A stretch of DNA of 21,870 nt from Clostridia bacterium (GTDB lineage: Bacteria > Bacillota > Clostridia > Oscillospirales > Acutalibacteraceae). Within the stretch, counting starts at the first letter, position 1. The number at the start of each line of letters is the position of its first letter. The stretch lies in contig JAKSQR010000012.1 of assembly GCA_024404065.1 (NCBI GenBank), positions 1 through 21,870 on the forward strand. Reading direction: 5' to 3'. A program made the translations under genes and the position numbers. Shown in pieces: positions 6,351-13,603 of the stretch. The notes beneath the pieces were generated by a model that saw only the letters and a program-made list of their open reading frames with translations, had not been told where the DNA came from and did not search any database.

Positions 6351-7535
6351 ATGAGTAACGAAACAGGCTTCAATATTATTCCAACCAATAGTCAGGGCGT
6401 ATGCCAGCAGTGTGGCAATCAGGGCTATCTTTACAAGGCTGTAAGCAACGCAGGCGGTCAGATGAATGAGCGCTACATTTGCTATAACTGTGCCCTTAAT
6501 GGCTCAGCAGGTGCTTCAGGCGCACCCGTTTATACTCCAGATAACAAGCCCGAAAAGGATTATAAAAAAATAATAATAATTTCCGCCGCAGTTATACTTC
6601 TTCTTATACTTGTTGTATTAGGTGCAATCTTTGTGCCAAAGCTTCTTGAAAAGAAAAATGCTGCAAGTGATATTCAGCTTGAAGGCACATATTACTGCAA
6701 TGAAAATAACGGTTATATAATCTTCAAGGACGAGGAAAATGCAGTAATTTTCAACTCCTTCGGCTTTGCAGATGCCACTGTAAAATACCGTCTTACAGAT
6801 GATGAAATTGTATTTATTTATGATAATACAAAGATGAAAAAGCCCTTTGAATATAAGGACGAAATAGTATATATAGACGGCGGTGCTTATATAAAATCTG
6901 AGCCGGAAACCACAACAGAGCCCTTTACTGAGTTTACCTTTACTATGCCGGAAACAGATACAGAAACCACTACTGAATCTACAACCGAAACAACAGTATT
7001 TACTACCATAGCTACCACAAGAGTAACTACAACTACAAAGAAGCAGACCACCGCAGCCACAACTACTACCAAAAAAGCAACCACAAAGCCTGCTTCCACC
7101 TCTGCGGCAACCACAACTGTAAAGGAAACAACCTCAGAAAAAGCTACAATTTCAACTACAAAGTCAGGCACTACAACTGAAACAACACCATCTCCCTCAT
7201 CACAGCCCAGCAGCGTTAATACCTCCAGCACTATCCCTGATGATGTTGCATCCAGCATAAATAATATGCCCAATATCACTGAGCAGCAGCTTTACAATGA
7301 GATTGATAAGAGATACAGTGCAGAGGACGCAACCAAAATAAAGCGTATGGCAAACCTTATGCTTAAGGATTCACTTACAACAAGCGAAAAAAATGAGCTT
7401 AAAGGTTATATGGATGAGTCAGGTGCAATGGATTCAATAAAGGGCGTTGACTCAAGCACAATGATAAACTACATCAGAATGCTGCCCAAGGATATAAAAT
7501 TAAAGGCAATTTATTCCGTTGTAACAGATTCATAA
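6351..7535 (+). CDS. Zinc-ribbon membrane protein with beta domain and long Thr-rich stalk
   Basis: A 394-residue protein with five visible parts. Residues 18-47 hold two CxxC pairs (Cys18/21, Cys44/47), forming a zinc ribbon on the cytoplasmic side. A membrane helix follows at about 73-95. Residues 108-182 form a beta domain starting LEGTYYC that resembles the one in the 3106-3519 protein. Residues about 186-295 are a Thr-dominated stalk with Lys, Ala and Ser, likely wall-spanning. Residues 296-394 form an apparently helical C-terminal domain with no recognised motif. The ribosome binding site is GGGGAGA, and the gene lies 18 bases after the BECR-like protein gene. A terminator follows. Function is unknown. 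The combination of an intracellular zinc ribbon with an outer stalk and cap would suit sensing or tethering, but nothing here proves it. Confidence 0.75.
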   Translation: MSNETGFNIIPTNSQGVCQQCGNQGYLYKAVSNAGGQMNERYICYNCALNGSAGASGAPVYTPDNKPEKDYKKIIIISAAVILLLILVVLGAIFVPKLLEKKNAASDIQLEGTYYCNENNGYIIFKDEENAVIFNSFGFADATVKYRLTDDEIVFIYDNTKMKKPFEYKDEIVYIDGGAYIKSEPETTTEPFTEFTFTMPETDTETTTESTTETTVFTTIATTRVTTTTKKQTTAATTTTKKATTKPASTSAATTTVKETTSEKATISTTKSGTTTETTPSPSSQPSSVNTSSTIPDDVASSINNMPNITEQQLYNEIDKRYSAEDATKIKRMANLMLKDSLTTSEKNELKGYMDESGAMDSIKGVDSSTMINYIRMLPKDIKLKAIYSVVTDS

Positions 7536-7553
7536 AGCCAAAAATAAAAGCCG

Positions 7554-7580
7554 AAAGCCTGACGCTTTGTCAGGCTTTTT
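7554..7580 (+). terminator. Rho-independent terminator after the zinc-ribbon stalk gene
   Basis: A perfect 10-bp stem (7554-7563 with 7569-7578), loop GCTTT and a T run ending at 7580, 18 bases after the stop codon at 7535. Confidence 0.9.
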
Positions 7581-7581
7581 G

Positions 7582-7609
7582 TTGCAAATTGGTATAAATT
7601 TGATATAAT
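7582..7609 (+). promoter_or_regulatory. Sigma-A promoter for the MBL-fold hydrolase
   Basis: TTGCAA (7582-7587) and TATAAT (7604-7609) are 16 bases apart, directly after the preceding terminator and about 37 bases before the start codon. Confidence 0.7.
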
Positions 7610-7646
7610 AAATTAAATATTATTTTACTTCATATATGGTGATTTT

Positions 7647-8474
7647 ATGAGCACAAAACTTTATCAGCTGCAGCTTGACCAGAGCCTTGTAAACTGTGGT
7701 ATGAGCTATGTTTTTCAGCTTGAAAATGGCGACTTTTTCATAATTGATGGTGGATATTTTACCCCCGGAGAAGAGGAGAATTTATATAATTTTTTACGAA
7801 GCAAAACCCTTTTCAAGCCCCATATCAGAGGCTGGCTTTTTACCCATGCACATCAGGACCATATCGGCTGTTACCTTAAATTTATTGAGAAATATCAGAA
7901 TGATGTAACCATTGATACACTGTATTTTAACTTCCAGCCCACAAAGCATAAATTCGCTTTCGGCTCATGGCAAAAGAAGAGCAATGACCTTGCCACAGTT
8001 AAGTATTTTTACAAGTCACTAAAGGTTTTTTCAGACCTTTATCAGGTGCATACCCTTAAAACAGGGGAGCAGATAAGCATTGATGAATTAAAGCTGAATG
8101 TGCTTTACACTCAGGAGGATTTGTACCCCGAAAAAGCCTCATTCAACGATTATTCTGCAGTAATTTCAGTAGAGCTTGCAGGCAAAAAAATACTGTTTCT
8201 CGGTGATGTTCAGGAGAAGGGCTCAGCAATTCTTTTAAGGGATAAAAAAGAGGAATTAAAGGCCGATATTGTGCAGGTATCCCACCATGGATTTAATGGC
8301 GCAACCAAGGAATTATACGAGGCAACAGGCGCAAAAACTGCCCTTTTCCCTTGCCCGTTAAATGAGTTTGAAAAGAACAAAGAGCGCCCTGCAAATGCCT
8401 ATATCATAGCCTCTGCTGATGAAATTATCATAAGTGAAAACGGCACTGCCTGCCTTGAATTTCAAGGTGAATAA
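7647..8474 (+). CDS. ComEC-like metallo-beta-lactamase-fold hydrolase
   Basis: A 275-residue protein. The MBL metal site is intact: THAHQDHIG (His67, His69, Asp71, His72), FLGDV (Asp187) and VSHHG (His213/His214). The spacing and the VSHHG...TGAKTALFP tail match the hydrolase domain of ComEC/Rec2-like proteins rather than beta-lactamases. No membrane helices or signal peptide are visible, so this is a free-standing cytosolic form. Such domains act on phosphodiester or nucleic-acid-like substrates in characterised relatives, but the substrate here is unknown. The ribosome binding site is modest (GGTGAT, 7 bases before the ATG). It is flanked by a terminator upstream and a weak one downstream, so it is likely monocistronic. 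Confidence 0.85.
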   Translation: MSTKLYQLQLDQSLVNCGMSYVFQLENGDFFIIDGGYFTPGEEENLYNFLRSKTLFKPHIRGWLFTHAHQDHIGCYLKFIEKYQNDVTIDTLYFNFQPTKHKFAFGSWQKKSNDLATVKYFYKSLKVFSDLYQVHTLKTGEQISIDELKLNVLYTQEDLYPEKASFNDYSAVISVELAGKKILFLGDVQEKGSAILLRDKKEELKADIVQVSHHGFNGATKELYEATGAKTALFPCPLNEFEKNKERPANAYIIASADEIIISENGTACLEFQGE

Positions 8475-8677
8475 CAGTTGAAAAAATCAATAAACTTTAA
8501 CCTCCCTTCAGGTAAAATCCGAGGGGAGATTTTATTGCAATAACGGAAAATAAAGCTCGTATGTCGTCAAAGCTGTAAAGCTGAAAAATCAGTAATAATC
8601 TTTGCTTTTATATATAAAATATACAAAAGTGATAATGAAAGCGTTATAGTTTGTGATTTTTTGGTAAATTTATATAG
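8475..8677. other. Intergenic stretch upstream of the leu promoter
   Basis: About 200 bases between the MBL gene and the leu operon promoter, strongly A/T-rich. Apart from a weak terminator-like hairpin near 8499-8535 and a short A/T palindrome near 8606-8620, I see no gene, RNA motif or repeat. An antisense reading frame here is not credible because it overlaps the T-box. Confidence 0.5.
8499..8535 (+). terminator. Weak candidate terminator after the MBL gene
   Basis: CTCCC (8502-8506) can pair with GGGAG (8524-8528). Alternatively TAAAATC (8513-8519) can pair with GATTTTA (8528-8534). A short T-rich run follows. Both options are weaker than the other terminators in this window. Confidence 0.35.
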
Positions 8678-8709
8678 TTGCTTTATAAGATTATATATGA
8701 TATTATAAT
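8678..8709 (+). promoter_or_regulatory. Candidate promoter of the leu-ilv operon
   Basis: A perfect TATAAT lies at 8704-8709, placing the transcript start near 8716, a few bases before T-box stem I, as expected. The best -35 is TTGCTT (8678-8683), but its spacer is 20 bases, longer than ideal. An alternative pair is TTGGTA (8661-8666) with TATAAG (8684-8689), 17 bases apart. Confidence 0.5.
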
Positions 8710-8715
8710 AGCACT

Positions 8716-9001
8716 TAAATGCGATGACGGGAAGATAAGCATCACGTATGTCTTCAGAGAGCTGCCGTTTGGTGCAAGGCAGTGCAGAAATGATGTGTAT
8801 ACTCATCCAAGAGCAGCTGGGGTGAACTTACAGTAGCCACAGACGGAGGCCAACCGTAATATTGGTAGCAATTCGTTTTAACAAACTGATTGTGAAAAAA
8901 GCGATCTGATTTAATCAGGTAATAAGAGTGGTACCGCGGAACTGAAATATGTAGTTTCGTCTCTTAACAGTGCAGAGCTGTTCTGAGGCGGAGCTTTTTT
9001 T
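8716..9001 (+). promoter_or_regulatory. T-box riboswitch (tRNA-Leu sensing), leader of the leu-ilv operon
   Basis: Stem I spans about 8722-8828, with the conserved apical region (CTGCC...GGTGCAAGGCAG near 8762-8782). The likely specifier codon CTC (leucine) is at 8802-8804, followed by the usual purine. Stem III is 8904-8920. The T-box core AGAGTGGTACCGCGG is at 8925-8939; its UGGU would pair with a tRNA ending ACCA. The antiterminator forms from 8923-8942 with 8954-8966. The competing terminator is 8953-8995 plus a T run. Uncharged tRNA-Leu should stabilise the antiterminator and allow transcription of leuA and the genes behind it. An ATC (isoleucine) reading one base downstream is possible but lacks the following purine and fits the first gene less well. 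Confidence 0.95.
8953..9001 (+). terminator. Regulated terminator of the T-box leader
   Basis: An 11-bp outer stem (8953-8963 with 8985-8995, including G-U pairs) is topped by AACAG/CTGTT (8966-8970 with 8978-8982) and followed by six or seven T residues. Its 5' arm is the same sequence that closes the antiterminator, so the two structures exclude each other. Confidence 0.85.
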
Positions 9002-9054
9002 ATACCTCAGATCAGCACAAAAAACACCATGTTAAGATTTGGAGGAAAACAAAG

Positions 9055-10719
9055 ATGATGGACGCAAGCAAGTATAGTATCGGATACTATAACCCACCCG
9101 TAGAGGAGGGTCACGTTTACAGATGGCCACAGAAGGATCACATTGAAAAGCCACCTATCTGGTGTAGTGTAGACCTTCGTGATGGTAACCAGAGCCTTAT
9201 CGTTCCCATGAGCCTTGAGGAAAAGCTGGAAATGTTCCAGATGCTGGTTAAAATCGGTTTCAAAGAGATTGAGGTAGGTTTCCCTGCCGCATCAGAAACA
9301 GAGTTTGAATTTATGCGCACACTTATTGAGCGCAATATGATACCTGAGGATGTTACTGTACAGGTACTTACACAGTGCCGTGACCATATCATCCGTAAAA
9401 CATTTGAGGCAGTTAAGGGCGCTCCCAGAGCAATTATCCATTTTTATAACTCCACAAGTGTTGCTCAGCGTGAGCAGGTATTTAAGAAGAGCAAGGAAGA
9501 AATCAAGCAGATTGCCATTGACGGCGCAAAGCTTGTTAAGCAGCTCAGCCAGGAGTATGAGGGCAACTTCCTCTTTGAGTACAGCCCCGAAAGCTTTACA
9601 GGCACAGAGCCTGAGTACGCAGTAGAGGTTTGTAACGCAGTTATTGATATAATTGAGCCTACTAAAGAGAGACCTCTTATCCTTAACTTACCCGTTACAG
9701 TAGAGATGAGCATGCCTCACGTTTACGCAAACCAGATTGAATGGTGCTGCGACCACTTCCATAACAGAGATTGTGTGCTTGTTTCCACACATCCTCATAA
9801 CGACAGAGGCACAGGCGTTTCCTGCGCAGAGATGGCAGTGCTTGCAGGTGCAGACAGAGTTGAGTGCTGCTTATTCGGTAACGGCGAGCGCACAGGTAAT
9901 GCAGATGCAATCACAGTTGCAATGAATATGTATGCACAGGGCGTTGACCCCGGCCTTGATTTCAGCAATATGCCCGAAATCTGTGAGATTTATGAAAGAG
10001 TAACACGTATGCACGTTTATGAGCGTACACCTTATGCAGGTGCTCTTGTATTCGCAGCATTCTCAGGCAGCCATCAGGATGCTATTGCAAAGGGTATGAC
10101 ATATTACCGTCAGAATGAGCAGCATCAGTGGAATTGCCCATACATCCCCATTGACCCAACAGACATCAGCCGTACTTACGATGCTGACGTTATCCGCATC
10201 AATTCACAGAGCGGTAAGGGCGGTATCGGCTTCCTGCTTGAGCAGAATTTCGGCTATGACCTGCCCAAGAAGATGAGAGAGGCTCTCAGCTATACAGTTA
10301 AGGATGTATCCGACCATGCACATAAAGAGCTTTCAGTAAACGAGGTTCTCAACGTATTTGAAGATACTTATCTTAATAAGTCAGGCAGCTTTAAGCTGAT
10401 TGATACTCACTTCAAGAGAATCACAGATGAGATTGAAGCTACTGTAACCTATGAGTACAATGGCGTATCTCACGAGGCAATAGGCACAGGTAACGGTCGT
10501 CTTGATGCAACAGCCAATGCAATCCGCAAGGCAACAGGCATCCGCTTCAAGGTAAGCCATTACAGTGAGCACAGCCTTGATCAGGGCTCTACAAGCCGTG
10601 CATGCAGCTATGTAGGTCTTGACTGGGAGGATGGCACAGTTACATGGGGTGCCGGCACTCACACAGATATTATTTTTGCAGGTATTAAGGCACTTGTAAG
10701 TGCAATTAACAATAAGTAA
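9055..10719 (+). CDS. leuA: 2-isopropylmalate synthase (long, type 2 form)
   Basis: The first committed step of leucine synthesis: condensation of acetyl-CoA with 2-oxoisovalerate. The 554-residue length and the N-terminal YNPP...WCSVDLRDGNQ segment mark the long form found in actinobacteria and some Firmicutes. The catalytic barrel shows DLRDGNQ (40-46; Arg42, metal ligand Asp43) and HPHNDRG (246-252; metal-binding His246/His248). The C-terminal third (about 430-554) is the LeuA dimerisation/regulatory domain, which binds leucine for feedback inhibition in studied relatives. The start has GGAGG 9 bases upstream; a second ATG follows directly at 9058. It is the first gene behind the T-box, and the leuC ribosome binding site overlaps its stop codon. 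Confidence 0.96.
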   Translation: MMDASKYSIGYYNPPVEEGHVYRWPQKDHIEKPPIWCSVDLRDGNQSLIVPMSLEEKLEMFQMLVKIGFKEIEVGFPAASETEFEFMRTLIERNMIPEDVTVQVLTQCRDHIIRKTFEAVKGAPRAIIHFYNSTSVAQREQVFKKSKEEIKQIAIDGAKLVKQLSQEYEGNFLFEYSPESFTGTEPEYAVEVCNAVIDIIEPTKERPLILNLPVTVEMSMPHVYANQIEWCCDHFHNRDCVLVSTHPHNDRGTGVSCAEMAVLAGADRVECCLFGNGERTGNADAITVAMNMYAQGVDPGLDFSNMPEICEIYERVTRMHVYERTPYAGALVFAAFSGSHQDAIAKGMTYYRQNEQHQWNCPYIPIDPTDISRTYDADVIRINSQSGKGGIGFLLEQNFGYDLPKKMREALSYTVKDVSDHAHKELSVNEVLNVFEDTYLNKSGSFKLIDTHFKRITDEIEATVTYEYNGVSHEAIGTGNGRLDATANAIRKATGIRFKVSHYSEHSLDQGSTSRACSYVGLDWEDGTVTWGAGTHTDIIFAGIKALVSAINNK

Positions 10720-10731
10720 GGAGTAATCGCT

Positions 10732-11997
10732 ATGGGTATGACAATGACACAGAAAATCCTTGCTGCTCACGCAGGTCTGGATTCTGTAAAAGCAGGTCAG
10801 CTTATCAACGCACGCCTTGACAGCGTACTTGGTAACGATATTACTACACCTGTTGCAATCAACGAGTTTGAAAAAGCCGGTTTTAACGGCGTATTTGATA
10901 AATCAAGAATCAACATCGTGCTTGACCACTTTGTTCCCAACAAGGATATAAAGAGCGCAGAGCAGAGCAAAAAGTGCCGTGACTTTGCAGGCAAGTACAG
11001 CATTGAGAATTTCTTTGATGTTGGTAAGATGGGCATTGAGCATGCACTTCTTCCCGAGCAGGGCATTGTAACTGCAGGTGACTGCATTATTGGTGCAGAC
11101 TCTCACACTTGTACATACGGTGCTGTTGGTGCTTTCTCCACAGGCGTTGGCTCCACAGATATGGCAGCAGGTATGGCTACAGGTATGGCATGGTTCAAGG
11201 TTCCCTCAGCTATCAAGGTTGTTCTTAACGGCAAGCTTCGTCCCTGGGTATCAGGCAAGGATGTAATCCTTCACCTTATCGGCACAATCGGTGTTGACGG
11301 CGCTCTTTACAAGAGCCTTGAGTTTACAGGCGAGGGCGTTAAGACCCTTTCAATGGATGACCGTCTTTGCATTTGTAACATGGCTATCGAAGCTGGCGCA
11401 AAGAATGGTATCTTCCCCGTAGACGAAATTACAACTGAGTACCTTACAGGCAGAAGCAGAAGAGAATGGGTTGCTTACGCAGCAGATGATGACGCTGAGT
11501 ATGAAAGCACAGTTGAAATTGACCTTTCCACTCTTGAAAGCACAGTTTCATACCCCCACCTTCCTGAGAATACTCACCTTGCTAAGGAATCAGGCTCAAT
11601 CAAAATTGATCAGGTTGTTATCGGCAGCTGCACAAACGGCAGACTTGAAGATATGGAAGCAGCCTACAATATTCTTAAGGACAGAAAAGTTGCTGATGGT
11701 ATCAGAGTAATTATTATCCCCGGTACTATGCAGATTTACCGTGAGTGCATTACAAGAGGCTATGCTACCGCATTTGTTGATGCAGGCTGTGTAGTTTCTA
11801 CACCTACCTGTGGCCCCTGCCTTGGTGGTTACATGGGCATCCTTGCAAAGGGTGAAAGATGTATAAGCACCACAAACAGAAACTTCATTGGCCGTATGGG
11901 TCACGTTGAAAGTGAAGTTTATCTTGCAAGCCCCGCTGTTGCAGCGGCATCCGCATTAACAGGATACATTGAAGATCCTGAGAAGTATATGAGGTGA
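10732..11997 (+). CDS. leuC: 3-isopropylmalate dehydratase, large subunit
   Basis: With LeuD it isomerises 2- to 3-isopropylmalate using a [4Fe-4S] cluster. The 421-residue length is that of the archaeal/clostridial LeuC class, shorter than the enterobacterial form. Cluster cysteines are Cys300 (GSCTNGR), Cys360 and Cys363 (TPTCGPCLGG). GADSHTCTYGA (121-131) is the aconitase-family signature. AAGGAG lies 8 bases before the ATG and overlaps the end of leuA; in-frame ATGs at 10738 and 10744 are possible but less well spaced. leuD starts 4 bases after the stop, as expected for a stoichiometric complex. Confidence 0.96.
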   Translation: MGMTMTQKILAAHAGLDSVKAGQLINARLDSVLGNDITTPVAINEFEKAGFNGVFDKSRINIVLDHFVPNKDIKSAEQSKKCRDFAGKYSIENFFDVGKMGIEHALLPEQGIVTAGDCIIGADSHTCTYGAVGAFSTGVGSTDMAAGMATGMAWFKVPSAIKVVLNGKLRPWVSGKDVILHLIGTIGVDGALYKSLEFTGEGVKTLSMDDRLCICNMAIEAGAKNGIFPVDEITTEYLTGRSRREWVAYAADDDAEYESTVEIDLSTLESTVSYPHLPENTHLAKESGSIKIDQVVIGSCTNGRLEDMEAAYNILKDRKVADGIRVIIIPGTMQIYRECITRGYATAFVDAGCVVSTPTCGPCLGGYMGILAKGERCISTTNRNFIGRMGHVESEVYLASPAVAAASALTGYIEDPEKYMR

Positions 11998-12001
11998 GAA
12001 T

Positions 12002-12487
12002 ATGAAGGCACAAGGATTAGTACATAAGTATGGCGACAACATCGATACCGATGTTATTATCCCCGCACGTTACCTCAACACTCAGAGTGCAGAGGAGCTT
12101 GCATCCCACTGTATGGAAGATATAGATTTAGATTATGTTAAGAATGTAAACAAGGGCGACATTATGGTAGGCGGCTGGAACTTTGGTTGTGGCTCCTCCC
12201 GTGAGCATGCTCCCCTTGCTATTAAGACCTCAGGCATTGCCTGCGTTATAGCAAAGAGCTTTGCACGTATTTTCTACCGCAACAGCATTAACATCGGTCT
12301 CCCCATTCTTGAGTGTGAGCCCGCAAGCGAAGCTATTGCAAAGGGTGACGAGGTAAGCATTGATTACGATACAGGTGTAATTACCGATATCACCACAGGT
12401 GAAACCTTCCAGGCAGAGCCCTTCCCTCCCTTTATTCAGGAGATAATCACAAAGGGCGGACTTATGAACAGCATAAGGGAGAAATAA
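12002..12487 (+). CDS. leuD: 3-isopropylmalate dehydratase, small subunit
   Basis: The 161-residue swivel-domain partner of LeuC. YGDNIDTDVIIPARYL near the N terminus and NFGCGSSREHAP in the middle are the aconitase small-subunit signatures that position the substrate against the LeuC cluster. The length fits the short LeuD class that pairs with ~420-residue LeuC. AGGTGAG precedes the ATG, inside the end of leuC, suggesting translational coupling. leuB begins 3 bases after its stop. Confidence 0.96.
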   Translation: MKAQGLVHKYGDNIDTDVIIPARYLNTQSAEELASHCMEDIDLDYVKNVNKGDIMVGGWNFGCGSSREHAPLAIKTSGIACVIAKSFARIFYRNSINIGLPILECEPASEAIAKGDEVSIDYDTGVITDITTGETFQAEPFPPFIQEIITKGGLMNSIREK

Positions 12488-12490
12488 GAA

Positions 12491-13564
12491 ATGGAAAAAA
12501 ATATTGCAGTAATCTGGGGCGACTGCTCCAGTAAAGAAATAGTAAGAGAATCTATCAGAGTTCTTGATAAGATTGCCGCAAAGTATGGTCACACCTTCAA
12601 CTACACAGATGTAGCTATGGGCGGTGAGGCTCTTGATAAATACGGTGATCCCCTTCCTCAGCATGAGCTTGATAAGTGCCTTGCTTCCGACAGCGTACTT
12701 CTTGGTGCTGTTGGTGACCCTAAGTGGGAAGGCGTTAAGGGCGAAATGCGCCCCGAAAAAGGTCTTTTAAGACTTCGTGCAGGTATGGGTCTTTACTCAA
12801 ATAACAGACCTGCAAAAATCTGGCCTCAGCTTGCTGATGCTTCACCCCTTAAGCCCTCAATCGTAGAGCAGGGTATTGATTTTATAATCGTGCGTGAGCT
12901 TATTGGTGGCTGCTACTTTGGTGAGCATAAGACTGATGTGCTTGAAAATGGTGAAAAGCAGGCAGTAGATACCATGCCCTACAGTGAGCATGAGATTGAA
13001 AGAATAGGCCGTATCGGCTTTGAAACCGCTATGAAGCGTAATAAGAAGCTTACCTGCGTAGATAAGGCAAATGTGCTTGATACAAGCCGTCTGTGGCGTG
13101 AGGTTATGCACAAGCTTCAGGCTGAGTATCCTGAGGTTGAGTACAGCGAAATGTTTGTAGATAACGCAGCTATGCAGATTTGTAAAAATCCTTCTCAGTT
13201 TGACGTTATCGTTACTGAAAATATGTTTGGCGATATCCTTTCAGATGAAGCCAGCCAGATTACCGGCTCAATCGGTATGATTCCCTCATCATCACTCGGT
13301 GATGGCACAAGAGGTCTTTATGAGCCTATCCACGGCTCAGCTCCTGACATTGCAGGTCAGGATAAGGTTAACCCCATTGCTTGTATCCTTTCCGCAGCTA
13401 TGATGCTCCGTTACAGCTTTGATATGGCAGCTGAGGCTGATGATATTGAGGCAGCAGTAAACAAGGTGCTTGATAAGGGTCTTCGTACTGCAGATATGAT
13501 GAGTGAGGGCTGCACACTTGTAGGTTGCTCCGCTATGGGCGATGCAATCCTTGCAGAAATCTGA
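12491..13564 (+). CDS. leuB: 3-isopropylmalate dehydrogenase with unusual N-terminal loop
   Basis: NAD-dependent oxidation and decarboxylation of 3-isopropylmalate, the third leu step. It has 357 residues. Substrate and catalytic elements are intact: LLRLRAGMGLYSNNRP (arginines), VRELIGGCYFGEH (catalytic Tyr), VDKANVLDTSR (catalytic Lys), FVDNAAMQ and FGDILSDEAS (metal-binding Asp), and GLYEPIHGSAPDIAG. The oddity is near the N terminus: the nearly universal GDGIGPE loop reads GDCSSKE (residues 10-16). Because all other active-site blocks are conserved and the gene lies in place after leuD, I expect a working enzyme with a lineage-specific loop. The ribosome binding site is GGGAGAAATAAG, within the leuD end. 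Confidence 0.93.
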   Translation: MEKNIAVIWGDCSSKEIVRESIRVLDKIAAKYGHTFNYTDVAMGGEALDKYGDPLPQHELDKCLASDSVLLGAVGDPKWEGVKGEMRPEKGLLRLRAGMGLYSNNRPAKIWPQLADASPLKPSIVEQGIDFIIVRELIGGCYFGEHKTDVLENGEKQAVDTMPYSEHEIERIGRIGFETAMKRNKKLTCVDKANVLDTSRLWREVMHKLQAEYPEVEYSEMFVDNAAMQICKNPSQFDVIVTENMFGDILSDEASQITGSIGMIPSSSLGDGTRGLYEPIHGSAPDIAGQDKVNPIACILSAAMMLRYSFDMAAEADDIEAAVNKVLDKGLRTADMMSEGCTLVGCSAMGDAILAEI

Positions 13565-13603
13565 TTTTAAGTTTACTTTTCATAACAACAGAGGTAATAA
13601 GTG

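Noticed and set aside
6887..7279. Antisense Val-rich frame that looks like a hydrophobic protein
   Set aside because: It is the reverse complement of ACA/ACC Thr codons in the stalk of the 6351 gene, with no ribosome binding site.
8567..8806. Minus-strand open frame in the intergenic region
   Set aside because: It overlaps T-box stem I and the operon promoter, has no ribosome binding site and an implausible composition.
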